A stretch of DNA of 64,000 bases from Verrucomicrobiota bacterium (GTDB lineage Bacteria > Verrucomicrobiota > Verrucomicrobiia > Limisphaerales > JADJPG01): assembly GCA_016713365.1 (NCBI GenBank), contig JADJPG010000037.1, positions 1 through 64,000 on the forward strand, given 5' to 3'. This document shows, piece after piece, positions 54,187-62,946 of the stretch. Position numbers and translations under genes: made by a program. Within the stretch, counting starts at the first letter, position 1. Each line of letters opens with the position of its first letter. The notes under the pieces were generated by a model. That model had not been told where the DNA came from and did no database searches. It was given only the letters and a program-made list of their open reading frames with translations.

Positions 54187-55893
54187 TCAGGGCTTCACTT
54201 CCGCGCCGCAATCCAGCATCTCCGCGCCGAAGTAGGGATTGCGGATGGACGGCTGCAACTGCATCCACTCGGCTGTCTTTGGCGCGCCCTCAAAGGCATT
54301 CTTCGTCATCGGACACCGAAACACTTTCAGCGAGGCGAACTCCTTCCCGCTGCGGCGCAACGCCTGCGCCAGCGCGACGGCAGCATTGCTGAACGGATGA
54401 AAGGTTTTGCGGGCGGCCTTGAGGTCATCCGCCTTCTCCAAATGTCCGGCCTCCTCGATGCTCTTGAGCAACGGATGCCACGCCTTGTCCGAGTTAACGA
54501 AGGCGTCCATCAGCGCCGGCATGGCCGCGTGAGACTTCGCGGCCTGCGTGTTGAAGTCGTCGAGCTTGTCCGCCGCGAGCGCGGCGGTGATGGCATCTGC
54601 GAGCGTAAGAAAATCTTTCACGGCTTTGCGCTGCGCGTCCGTGAGCGCGGGCAGCGCGGTTGCGGGCGCATTGGTGGTGGCCGGTTCGGCGAACGCACGA
54701 TTCATCTCCGCCTGTCCGTCAATGAGCAGGTTGCCGTTCACCACCACCTTGTCTCCGACGCTAAGGCCCGAAGCCACTTCCACCAGCGCATCGCCGCGCC
54801 GACCGAGCTGGAGCACGCGACGCGAATATGCGCCGCCGCCTTGGTCCACGTAGGCCACGGCCTCCGGGCCGGTTTCAATAACCGCCGTGCGGGGAATCGT
54901 GAGCGCGTCCGGCAGGTCGAGGCGCACCAAGCCGTCCGCGTAGAGGCGATGGAGCAAGAGTCGGCGTCCTTCGACGATCGGGTTCTCGAGTTCCACGCGC
55001 ACCTTCGTTGAGCGCGTGGCTTCGTCAAAGTTCGGGTCAATGAACGTGATGCTGCCCGTGAATGTCTTGCCGGGATGCGACGGCGTGGTGATGTCCACCT
55101 TCAAGCCGGGCTTAATCCACGGCAGGTCTTGCTCGTAGGCGCGGAACTGGAACCACATGGTCGAGAAGTCCGCGATCTCAAACAGCCGCTCGCCTTCCTG
55201 CACGTATTGTCCCTCATACACGTTCTGCGCGACGACGGTGCCGCCGATGGGGGAAAGGATCTGCGAGGTCAGATTGTCGCCGGGCTTCTCCGGCAGTGCC
55301 TCAATCTGCGCTGAGGTGAGCCCCATCTGCAACAAGCGCAGAGCAGTTGCGGAACGAAGCTCGCCCGTGAGTGTCCGGTATTCGCGTTCGGATTGCAGTA
55401 ATGTCGGGCTATAGAACTCCGCGAGCGGCTGACCTTCCTTCACTTCTGCACCCATGAAGTTGACATAGAGTTTCTGCACCCGGCCCGGAATGTACGCCGA
55501 GAGCACGCGATGCCGCGTGGCGTTGTCGTCAATCATGCCAGCGACGGTCAGCGTCTTTGTGAGCGGACGCACTTGCGCTTCGGCGGTCTGGACATTTACC
55601 ACCTGAATCATTGTCTGCGTCAGCGGCACGACGTCGCCACCACCCGCCGCGTCGAAACCAGCGTCGCCCTCATACACGGGCGTCAGTTCCATCCCGCAGA
55701 TCGTGCATCGGCCTGGCTTGGGCGACTTAATCCACGGGTGCATCGCGCTCTGGTAGTAGAGCAGCTTGCGTCCGGCGGGTTGACCGGAGGTCGCGGCAGA
55801 ACTCGCGCCGCCGTTGTGAAGTTGTTGGGTCGAGATCCATGTCGCCGGAATGGCGATCGCGAGCGTCAAAAGAATGGCTGGGAGGGTCTTCAT
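54187..55893 (-). CDS. cusB: CusB-type membrane-fusion protein with HMBD and C-terminal DUF3347-like domain
   Basis: A 568-residue protein from ATG 55893 with a signal anchor (LPAILLTLAIAIPATWIS) and a heavy-metal-binding module (AMHPWIKSPKPGRCTICGMEL). An adaptor core follows (GRVQKLYVNFMGAEVKEGQPL, ILSPIGGTVVAQNVYEG). A C-terminal domain of about 170 residues includes CPMTKNAFEGAPKTAEWMQ and ends with MLDCGAEVKP, as in DUF3347. The extra domains suggest it takes up periplasmic copper itself. It sits between the TolC-like and CusA genes. Confidence 0.88.
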   Translation of the reverse strand: MKTLPAILLTLAIAIPATWISTQQLHNGGASSAATSGQPAGRKLLYYQSAMHPWIKSPKPGRCTICGMELTPVYEGDAGFDAAGGGDVVPLTQTMIQVVNVQTAEAQVRPLTKTLTVAGMIDDNATRHRVLSAYIPGRVQKLYVNFMGAEVKEGQPLAEFYSPTLLQSEREYRTLTGELRSATALRLLQMGLTSAQIEALPEKPGDNLTSQILSPIGGTVVAQNVYEGQYVQEGERLFEIADFSTMWFQFRAYEQDLPWIKPGLKVDITTPSHPGKTFTGSITFIDPNFDEATRSTKVRVELENPIVEGRRLLLHRLYADGLVRLDLPDALTIPRTAVIETGPEAVAYVDQGGGAYSRRVLQLGRRGDALVEVASGLSVGDKVVVNGNLLIDGQAEMNRAFAEPATTNAPATALPALTDAQRKAVKDFLTLADAITAALAADKLDDFNTQAAKSHAAMPALMDAFVNSDKAWHPLLKSIEEAGHLEKADDLKAARKTFHPFSNAAVALAQALRRSGKEFASLKVFRCPMTKNAFEGAPKTAEWMQLQPSIRNPYFGAEMLDCGAEVKP

Positions 55894-55900
55894 AAAAATG

Positions 55901-57124
55901 TCAGCGGTTGGTCGGTGGTGGAACGATGGAACGCAGCATCTCCAGCGCGCCACGGTGCGCGGCGACGGAACGGCGTTCCTCCAGCCGTGCGCTCAGCAGC
56001 GAACGGCGGGCGTCAAGCACTTCGAGGATGCTGGCCTTCGAGCTGATCCAGACATTTTGCGTGGACTCGACGGCCTTCCCGGCGCGCGGAATGACTTCCT
56101 CTGAGATGGTCTTTGCTAGCCGCGCGGAAGTTTCCGCCTCGGTGTGCGCCGCGACTGCTTCGCCACGCAACCGACGCGCGAGCGCCTCGGTTTCCTTTTC
56201 GGCGGCGGCTTGTTGTTGAATGGCGCGGTCGGTGTTCGCGCGATACACGGATTGGTTGAACCAAGGGAGCGTTATCTTCGCCCCCACGGTCGCCTGCCGG
56301 AAATCCCCGCCTGAATAGACGCTCGACTCCACCCCGACAGAAAAGATCGGGCTGCGCTCGCGTCGCGCGACTTCGATTTCAGACTTCGCAGCCTCGGCGG
56401 TGTTGAGCAGCGCCTGAAGCATCGGATTCACCTGATAAAGCCGCGCGAGTTCCTCCGCGAGTGCTGGTGTCAGCGAGGCGGACTCCGGCAAACGGAGGTT
56501 CGGCCACGCCTCGTCCGTATCACGGCCCAGCAGGATGTTGAGTTGCCGAGCCTGCCGGATGCGCTGGCGCTGGGTGGTGTCAATCCGCTGCCGTTCCTGC
56601 GCCACTTCGCTCTCGATGCGGAGCGGTTCGGAGGCGTTGGCCATCGGGTCTTTGAGCTTCTCGCGCGCATTGGCCGACATGCTTTCCAGCCAGGCGAGTT
56701 GATTCGTTTCGATGGCGAGCATCTCATCCACCAGCGCGAGTTCGATGGCAGACTGCGCTACGAGCGTTTCCAGCATGAGCATCGCGGTGCGCGACTCCGC
56801 CTCCAGGATGGCGCGCTCCGCTCCGGCCCTCGCCTTGCGCGCCTCATATAGTTTGCGCCGGGGCAGCATCTGTTCGACGCCGAACATGATGTCGCCGTCG
56901 TCCATTCGCATCTCGCGATCAGCGGCCATGAAGCCCAGACCGGCCATCGGGTCTTCCCAAAGGCGGACCGCGCGGACGCCTGACTCGGCGGCGAGCACGC
57001 GGGCCTGCGCGGCGGCCACCGTGGGATGATTGGTGCGTACCTCGGCCCGAAGCGTGTCGAGAAACGGCGCGTCGAGCAGACGCGTCTCTTGGGTAAAGCC
57101 CGAGGGCATGAGCCAGGAGAGCAA
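55901..57124 (-). CDS. TolC-family outer-membrane efflux protein
   Basis: A 407-residue protein with two long helical repeats typical of TolC/CusC channels (ARVLAAESGVRAVRLWEDP, VAQERQRIDTTQRQRIRQARQ, EALARRLRGEAVAAHTEAET). Structural repeats PLRIESEVAQ and ALLNTAEAAKSEIEVARRE are also present. The start used (TTG 57124) gives no normal signal peptide; the true start or an indel may lie in the 60 bases upstream. It is the outer duct of the CusBA pump and ends 7 bases before cusB. Confidence 0.8.
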   Translation of the reverse strand: MLSWLMPSGFTQETRLLDAPFLDTLRAEVRTNHPTVAAAQARVLAAESGVRAVRLWEDPMAGLGFMAADREMRMDDGDIMFGVEQMLPRRKLYEARKARAGAERAILEAESRTAMLMLETLVAQSAIELALVDEMLAIETNQLAWLESMSANAREKLKDPMANASEPLRIESEVAQERQRIDTTQRQRIRQARQLNILLGRDTDEAWPNLRLPESASLTPALAEELARLYQVNPMLQALLNTAEAAKSEIEVARRERSPIFSVGVESSVYSGGDFRQATVGAKITLPWFNQSVYRANTDRAIQQQAAAEKETEALARRLRGEAVAAHTEAETSARLAKTISEEVIPRAGKAVESTQNVWISSKASILEVLDARRSLLSARLEERRSVAAHRGALEMLRSIVPPPTNR

Positions 57125-57185
57125 AGCGCAGCGAGCGCGCGGCAGACGGCAGGCTGGCAGATGGTTGAAGGATAGTGCATACGTC

Positions 57186-57395
57186 TCATTTCTTTTCCAC
57201 GAGTTTCATGCCGCACTTGGGGCAGTTGCCGGGCTTGTCGCTCACGACATCGGAGTGCTCCTTCATCGGGCAGGTGTATTGGTCGGAATGGCCGCTGTGG
57301 TCGTCCGATTTGCTACATCCAGTCACGGCAAACGCCGCGAGGGCAACCGCCAGCGGAAGCAGGCTCGGATAAATCCATTTCATAATCATGTTCAT
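57186..57395 (-). CDS. small lipoprotein with one heavy-metal-binding module
   Basis: A 69-residue protein with a lipoprotein signal (LAVALAAFAVTGCSKS, Cys about residue 27), a His/Ser spacer (DDHSGHSDQ) and one HMBD: YTCPMKEHSDVVSDKPGNCPKCGMKL. It is probably an outer-membrane-anchored copper chaperone for the pump. It lies 61 bases upstream of the TolC-like gene on the same strand. Confidence 0.78.
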   Translation of the reverse strand: MNMIMKWIYPSLLPLAVALAAFAVTGCSKSDDHSGHSDQYTCPMKEHSDVVSDKPGNCPKCGMKLVEKK

Positions 57396-57509
57396 TCAGT
57401 TTCGGTTTTGAGATTTTAGGCAAAGGACGGAGGACTTCCGTGACGACAAGGCACGGGTCGGGAGAGGGAGTTGAGTCAGCGGCGCGAGGGAACCCGGGCT
57501 GGCGTCAAC

Positions 57510-57953
57510 TTAACCGATGAAGGGAGGGGCGAGGCTGCGGAGTGCCGGACCAAGACACACTTCGGGCGTAAACGTCCATTCGGTGGAGTAGGCTTGGCGG
57601 CCGAAAGCGGGTTGCGGCTGAGTTGCCGTCGCATCCAAAACAAGCGCGACCGGAGAAAGCAGATACAGCGTGTGCGGCTGAAAAGCGGTGAGCGCGGGAG
57701 CGTCGTCCCCAGCCAGCATCGTCTTCAACGTCGAGCAAGACGCTGTGGGCACAGGAGTGGGAGTGTCGGAGCCGGCAGGATGTGATTTGGCCTGCGCCGA
57801 AACGTGGCAGGACGGCTGGGCGTCGCTGTTGCCGTGTCCACCGCCAACATTGCAATGGACGAAGCACATCGCCTGCGCCACGACGAAGACCACGAGGGCG
57901 AGCGCCGCAAGCGAGCGGTGCACCGGACTCAAGGTTGTCTGACGCCAACGCAT
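57510..57953 (-). CDS. hypothetical exported protein heading the copper efflux operon
   Basis: A 147-residue protein with an N-terminal hydrophobic segment (SLAALALVVFVVAQAMCFVHC), then Cys/His-rich text (HCNVGGGHGNSDAQPSCHVSAQ) and a second hydrophobic stretch (HTLYLLSPVALVLDA). The Cys/His sites after the first helix could bind copper. It resembles small membrane proteins of copper clusters, but no family is certain. It is first in the leftward operon. Confidence 0.55.
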   Translation of the reverse strand: MRWRQTTLSPVHRSLAALALVVFVVAQAMCFVHCNVGGGHGNSDAQPSCHVSAQAKSHPAGSDTPTPVPTASCSTLKTMLAGDDAPALTAFQPHTLYLLSPVALVLDATATQPQPAFGRQAYSTEWTFTPEVCLGPALRSLAPPFIG

Positions 57954-58433
57954 AATCGAACGTTACTGGGATCATACCAGACCGCAACTGACGATTTGGA
58001 CATATTTCGACAGCTCTAGGGTCTACCTGCTCCGCGCCGAACCGCGTTTCGTTGTTCGCGGGGGGCGGCGCGCTCACGTTGTGAATGCGTCCGCCGGAGA
58101 GGCGGATGGATAAAGCATCGCTATGCCGGTGCAGCGATACCGGAAAGAGCAAAAGCCCGCCTGAATCAGCACCCCTTTCAGGACTCAAAATTTTTGCAGC
58201 CGACCCTCTTGGGTCCTTTTAGTTCAAACTTTTCGGAGGCCTGTCCCATTAGCGTCTCGAGACCCTCGCGCATTCGCAACCCCCTCCCCCCTCTTCCGTC
58301 CACGGCTGTCCTCCTAAGCGAAGGTGGACGGATGGATGGACGTGACGGGCGTCCGTCCAGGAAAAACTCCCCTAGGGCGAAGACGCGAGCGACAGCCTGA
58401 CAGCCAGAAAGAAAAAGAGTATCTCTTCCGTTC
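57954..58433. other. 480 bases upstream of the copper operon, no supported gene
   Basis: Two hairpins are visible: TCCGCC-GGAGA-GGCGGA near 58090-58107, and GACCC-TCTT-GGGTC near 58202-58215 followed by CTTTT, which could end transcription on the plus strand. A frame of 92 codons on the minus strand (58178-58456) is low in structure and overlaps the recombinase remnant. A promoter for the operon should lie near 57960-58010; a TATGAT sequence is present there but with no matching -35 box. Confidence 0.45.
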
Positions 58434-59074
58434 TTACTCCTGCTGGGCTCTTTCAATCGCCTCCAAGGTCGGAAGCTTCGCCAGAGCCTCCCGCTTCACC
58501 GCGGGCTCGATATGCGTGTAGCGGGCACTCACTTCCACCGATTCGTGCCCGGCGATGTCGCGGGCCACGGCATCACTTACGCCCGCGTTCTTCAGCAAGC
58601 TCACCGCTGTGTGCCGGAGCGCGTGAAACGACAACTCGGATTGCTAGCGCTTGGCTTAGCGTCCTATTCCGTCCTCCTTCGGGGCGTGAGTCCTGGGAGG
58701 AATCAGGCCAGCGTCAGCCAGAATTGCAGCGAACTGGTTCGAGAGCATTCCACTGCGCCCGTGCTTGGCAATGATGGCGTAGGCGCGCGGATGCAACGGT
58801 GCTTTCGGATCATCACTCGACGGCAATGATTCGATATGCGCCATCAAGGCGGGCGGCATCAGAATCTCCGTCACCCCAGCGCAGCGGCGATTCGCTGCGC
58901 TAGCCTCCTCTCTGCCGTGCCAGTCGACTTTTTCAACTGTCGCCTTTGCTGGCCTTGAAATAGGGTGACGCACGCTGTGAAAAACGGACTTCGATCCTTG
59001 GAATCTTTTGTTATGCTCGCCACGAATTCGATGATACGCGAAATAGTAGTCAGAATGACGCCGACAGAATCCAT
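58434..59074 (-). pseudogene. tyrosine recombinase remnant (second integrase)
   Basis: Three pieces are recognisable. Near 58880-58940 is an arm-domain-like KKSTGTAERRLAQRIA. Then, in another frame, comes EILMPPALMAHIESLPSSDD to THAPKEDGIGR. After two in-frame stops (TAA at 58656-58658, TAG at 58644-58646) follows the catalytic end SFHALRHT, AGHESVEVSARYTHIE with the His-x-x-Arg and Tyr. The box I arginine region is missing. The gene began close to the tRNA fragment at 59142 and reads away from it, the same relation as the intact integrase has to tRNA-Ser. It marks an old element that can no longer excise by its own enzyme. Confidence 0.8.
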
Positions 59075-59141
59075 TAACGCCGATAACGTAAACCATTGAT
59101 AATGAACACTGGCGTTTTAGGCGTTACTCGCCGTTAGAAAC

Positions 59142-59169
59142 GAGGGTTCGAATCCCTCTCTCTCCGCCA
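59142..59169 (+). repeat. tRNA-Ser 3'-end fragment, probable attR
   Basis: GAGGGTTCGAATCCCTC followed by TCTCTCCGCCA equals the T-arm, acceptor strand, discriminator and CCA of a serine tRNA. It matches 41617-41644 at 25 of 28 bases, and both sites are followed by C-T. Two of the three changes are a compensating A-T for T-A swap in the T-stem, so the fragment comes from a working tRNA-Ser. No D-arm or anticodon arm lies upstream. It is best read as the displaced 3' end left by integration. Confidence 0.8.
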
Positions 59170-59199
59170 CTTTCAGAAACCTCCCGCCAGCCCGGTTAC

Positions 59200-59661
59200 A
59201 TGCCGCTCATCCACCAAATCCTGATCGCCGCCTCACCTACTGAACCCATGCAATCGCTCGACGCCGTGCGCGCGGTGCCCGGTTCCGGACTGGAGAGTGA
59301 TCGCTACTTCACCGGCACCGGCACATTCTCGCCTCAACCGCAGAAGCCGGACTTCGAGCTGACGCTGATTGAGCGGGAACAGATCGAGCACTTCGCGAGA
59401 GAATCCGGCCTTCCGTTCAATGCCGCTTCCGCGCGTCGGAACATCGTGACGGAAGGAATCGCTCTGAACGACCTCGTTGGACGCGAGTTCCTCATTGGCG
59501 AGGTGCGCATCCGCGGCATCCGGCTCTGTGAGCCGTGCAATTACCTCGCGAAGATTTCCTTCCCGGAAGCGCTGAAGGGATTGGTCCATCGCGGCGGCTT
59601 GCGGGCGCAAATCCTCACGGAAGGCGTGCTGCGCGTTGGCAATTCGATCCGGGTGTTGTGA
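59200..59661 (+). CDS. MOSC-domain protein
   Basis: A 153-residue protein consisting of one MOSC domain: AVPGSGLESDRYFTGTGTFSP, LTLIEREQIEHFARESG, ARRNIVTEGIALNDLVGREFLIGEVRIRG, and LCEPCNYL with the conserved Cys. MOSC domains bind molybdenum cofactor sulfur. It starts 30 bases after the tRNA fragment and is the first clear chromosomal gene to the right of the island. Confidence 0.85.
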   Translation: MPLIHQILIAASPTEPMQSLDAVRAVPGSGLESDRYFTGTGTFSPQPQKPDFELTLIEREQIEHFARESGLPFNAASARRNIVTEGIALNDLVGREFLIGEVRIRGIRLCEPCNYLAKISFPEALKGLVHRGGLRAQILTEGVLRVGNSIRVL

Positions 59662-59682
59662 ACGGTTCCGCTCGAGATTCGT

Positions 59683-60321
59683 TCACTTCGCGGCGGCGGT
59701 GATCTTCTCCGCAATTCCCTCCGTCCGGATGTTCAATCCCGATTCCTGCGCCACGATCTCGCCCTGGGCGTTGAGCACCGTGATGAGATTCGAGTGCGCA
59801 TATTGTCCGCGCGCGTCCTTGCGATAGTTCACCCCGAGCAGCGCGGCCAGTTCGCGGACATCGTCCTCCTCGCCCCGCAGCAACGTCCAGCCCGCCATCG
59901 GCAGGCCCATGCGCTTCCTGAACGCGAGCAGTCTCTCCGGCGTGTCGCGCTCGTGATCGAACGAAATGAGCGTGAAGTTTACCTTCCGCTGAACCTCCGG
60001 CGACAACGCGTCCGAGATCCGTTTCATATCGTTCACGATGATCGGACACGCGAACTCGCACGACGTGAAAATCATCGCGATGACCTGCGGCTGACCTTGC
60101 AGGTTCCCGAGACGGATGACGCGGCCCTGGTCCGAGGTCCACTGCGAATCGAGCTGGTAGAGCGATTGATCCGGAATGGGCGCGCTGGACTTGATCTCGC
60201 GGCAGCACGGGGGCCTTTCTCGAGAATCTGTAGAAGTCGTCGCACACGAGGTCAGGCCGAAAGCCACTACGATGAACGTCGCGGCCAGCCACGCACGCGT
60301 TGTGGAGAAGAGTGCAGTCAT
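59683..60321 (-). CDS. SCO1/SenC-like copper-handling lipoprotein
   Basis: A 212-residue protein with a lipoprotein signal (VVAFGLTSCATT) and a thioredoxin-like fold. The copper site is FTSCEFACP (CxxxC) plus a distal His in YAHSNLITVL. SCO proteins deliver copper or keep cysteines reduced, here presumably for the NirK type 1 and 2 sites. It overlaps the SUMF1-like gene by 4 bases and is last in the nirK operon. Confidence 0.85.
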   Translation of the reverse strand: MTALFSTTRAWLAATFIVVAFGLTSCATTSTDSRERPPCCREIKSSAPIPDQSLYQLDSQWTSDQGRVIRLGNLQGQPQVIAMIFTSCEFACPIIVNDMKRISDALSPEVQRKVNFTLISFDHERDTPERLLAFRKRMGLPMAGWTLLRGEEDDVRELAALLGVNYRKDARGQYAHSNLITVLNAQGEIVAQESGLNIRTEGIAEKITAAAK

Positions 60322-61115
60322 AAATCCTTGGCGCAGCGGAAGCCGAGATTGTGGACGGTGTAAGGCGCCTTCAGGCTGCTGCGAAATCCGTAACGCATGA
60401 AGGCGGGAAAGTTGCCGGTATCCTTCGCGCCCGCCGAACCGGCGCCGCAGAAGAGTTGCCGGTCAAGCCCCGTGTCACCGCGGGCGTCGCCGGTGACGAT
60501 CGCGCTGTTGAAGTCTGTGGTCCATTCCCAGACGAGGCCGTGCAGATCGAACAAGCCGAGACAATTCGGCAGCCCGGCTCCGACGCGTGGAAGCTCCGCG
60601 GGCGCCGGCGTGGAGTACCAGTGCCGCAACGCACGTTGGAACTCCACGTCGTTTTCGCCGTCGGGCCGACGCGGGCTCGCTGCCGCTGCGTATTCCCATT
60701 CCGCCACGGTTGGGAGCCGCTTGCCTTTCCACTGCGCGAAGGCTTTCGCCGCGAACCACGACACCCACACCACCGGCTGATTTGTGCGCGCAGATTCGCC
60801 CAGCTCCAGATCGCCGGCCCAATGCTTGAGATAATTCGCGTCGGCGAACAGCCGTTTCACTGTCGAGCGACGCCAGCGCGGATTCGCGCGCACGAAGTCG
60901 AGGAAGTCTCCGTTCGTCACCGGAAGCTTATCCAATCCAAAACGCGCGACGGGAAGTGTCTTTGGTTCGTTCGGCAGCGCGAAAAGCGGGCGATGCTCTC
61001 CGGCTGGAACCGCCACCATGCCCGCGGGTGCCTCCGATGTCGTGATCGCTTCCGCACCGGAAACAATCCAGCCGGTCACTACCACCAACATCAGGATGCA
61101 CACCCGCAGTTTCAT
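60318..61115 (-). CDS. SUMF1/FGE-sulfatase-domain exported protein
   Basis: A 265-residue protein with a signal peptide (CILMLVVVTGWIVSGAEA) and a formylglycine-generating-enzyme-like fold. PVTNGDFLDFVRANPRWR, PVVWVSWFAAKAFAQWKGKRLPTVAEWEYAA, DLHGLVWEWTTDF and HNLGFRCAKDL are typical. The catalytic Cys pair of true FGE is not evident. Such proteins accompany NirK in several genomes. It lies 18 bases after nirK and overlaps the SCO gene. Confidence 0.82.
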   Translation of the reverse strand: MKLRVCILMLVVVTGWIVSGAEAITTSEAPAGMVAVPAGEHRPLFALPNEPKTLPVARFGLDKLPVTNGDFLDFVRANPRWRRSTVKRLFADANYLKHWAGDLELGESARTNQPVVWVSWFAAKAFAQWKGKRLPTVAEWEYAAAASPRRPDGENDVEFQRALRHWYSTPAPAELPRVGAGLPNCLGLFDLHGLVWEWTTDFNSAIVTGDARGDTGLDRQLFCGAGSAGAKDTGNFPAFMRYGFRSSLKAPYTVHNLGFRCAKDL

Positions 61116-61133
61116 GATCGGTATCCTCTTGTG

Positions 61134-62664
61134 TTACTCGAACTTGTTCGCAGCTGGCGGAGGCAGTTCGGCGCGGACACGCTTCACTTCGTCCGGGCTC
61201 ACCGCGTCGCCGCTGTTGCCGAAGCTGTTGCGGACGTAGGTGAGCACATTGGCCACTTCAAAGTCGGACAAGTTGTTCAGCGGCGTCATGATGCCGTTGT
61301 ACTTCTTGCCGTTCACTTCGATCTCTCCGCTCAGACCCTGCAACACGGCGCGAATGGATCGATCCTTGTCGCTCATCAGATAATCCGACTTCGCCAATGG
61401 CGGAATTTGGCCCGGGATGCCTTGACCTTCGGTTTGGTGACACACGAAGCAGGTTTGCATGAAGACCTGTTTGCCGCGCGCAACCTGAATGTCCTTCGAC
61501 AACCCGGAGATCTTCTCGTCCGCCTTGATCGCTGCCGCGCGAGCCGCTTCGAGTTCGACGATCCGACGTCCGATCTCGCTGCCGCCCTCCGCCGCGCTGC
61601 CGAGATAAACCGCGTCCACTTCCTTGCCCGAATAAACGAGCAGGTTCTCGGGGCCTTCCACCTTGAGCATGCCGATGGCGCCTTTGTTGAACGCGCGGAA
61701 GAGCGAGTGATCCACGAGAATGTAAGTGCCCGGCACTTCCACTCCGAACTCCACGATGGCCGATCCGCCCGCCGGAATGATGGTGGTCTGCACCTGTTCC
61801 TGCGTCACTTTCACGCCGCCCTCTGCATAGACCTTGTCGAAGATCTCGCCGATCACATGGAATGATGAAACGAGGTTCGGTCCGCCATTACCGACGAAGA
61901 GCCGGACCTTCTCGCCGACCTTCGCCTTCACGGCGCGGTCGCCGACCAGCGAGCCGACCGCGCCGTTGAACACCACGTAACCGGGACGTTCGTCCTCGGC
62001 CTTGCGCTGATCGAACGGTTGCAATCCTTCCTCGCCGAAGCGACCCGCGGTGTAGAACTCGCCTTGCATCACGTAATACTCGCGGTCCACCGGCGGCAGA
62101 CCTGCCCTTCGGCTCAACCAGGATCAAGCCATACATGCCGTTCGCCACGTGCATGCCGACCGGCGCCGTCGCGCAGTGATAAACGTAGAGCCCCGGATTG
62201 ATCGCCTTGAACGAGAACACCGACTTGTGTCCCGGCGCCGTAAAGGATGACGCCGCGCCGCCACCCGGCCCGGTCACCGCGTGGAGATCGATGTTGTGCG
62301 GCATCTTGCTCGACGGATGATTCAACAAGTGAAACTCCACGAGGTCGCCTTCGCGGATTCGGATGAAGCTTCCCGGCACCTCGCCGCCGAACGTCCAGAA
62401 CACATACTCGACGCCGTCCGCGAGGCGCTTCGTCGCTTCGACAACTTCCAGGTTCACGATCACCTTCGTCGCGTGCGTGCGCTTGATGGGCGGCGGCACA
62501 AACGGCGCCTGTGTCAGCACCGCCTTCTCCTCGCCATGAATGGTGGTGTCCACTGGCTTCGGCTTGGTGGCGGTCACAGGGGCTTCGGCAGCGCGCACGA
62601 GCGCAGGGAACGCGCAGAGCATTCCCACGAGGAGGAACCGGCGGAGGATTTGGTTTGGCTTCAT
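61134..62664 (-). CDS. nirK: copper nitrite reductase NirK fused to cytochrome c, one frameshift
   Basis: About 509 residues after removing one base, from ATG 62664 with a signal peptide (FLLVGMLCAFPALVRAAEA). Copper ligands are all visible: His123, His128 and Asp126 in MPHNIDLHAV, His163-Cys164 in YHCATAPVG, His172 and Met177 in MHVANGMYG. The second cupredoxin domain has SSFHVIG and LVDHSLF. A C-terminal class I cytochrome c carries TCFVCHQTEG (CxxCH) and a distal Met. The frame breaks at 62100-62108, where VEPK must jump to LPPVDREYYV. It reduces nitrite to NO in the periplasm. Confidence 0.9.
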
Positions 62665-62742
62665 GTTTCGTTTGGTTTCGGGCCCGCCGATCTGGCAGCC
62701 CCATTTCTGACATGAGAATCGCCAGAATACCCTCGGTCGGCC

Positions 62743-62813
62743 TTGACCCAAGTCAGGTCTCTCGCGGATGGCTCCGCAGTTTGCGGGACGATTGATTCCT
62801 TGACTCAAATCAA
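62743..62813. promoter_or_regulatory. two FNR/NNR-like boxes upstream of nirK
   Basis: TTGAC-TCAA-ATCAA at 62800-62813 fits the TTGAY-N4-RTCAA consensus of FNR/NNR/DNR regulators. TTGAC-CCAA-GTCAG at 62743-62756 fits except for the last base. They lie 79-92 and 136-149 bases before the nirK start, with no gene between. Control by oxygen limitation or nitric oxide is the expected meaning for a denitrification gene. Confidence 0.6.
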
Positions 62814-62946
62814 AACGGGACGGCTGAACGGCGCCGTTAACAACTCCCACCCATCGTAGCCGCCGACGTAAGGAGGCGGACCAACGCGGCTATAGTTCCT
62901 CGATTTCACCTCGTCACCTCGGGCGCAACGCGCGCGCCGACTGTCG

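Noticed and set aside
50715..54392. Two very long plus-strand frames (about 600 codons each) opposite cusA
   Set aside because: Repeated His/Asp/Glu/Arg-rich text typical of antisense translation of a high-GC gene; cusA on the minus strand is unambiguous.
59101..59169. A complete second tRNA gene at the right island end
   Set aside because: Only the T-arm and acceptor 3' strand are present; upstream bases form no anticodon or D-arm, so it is a fragment.
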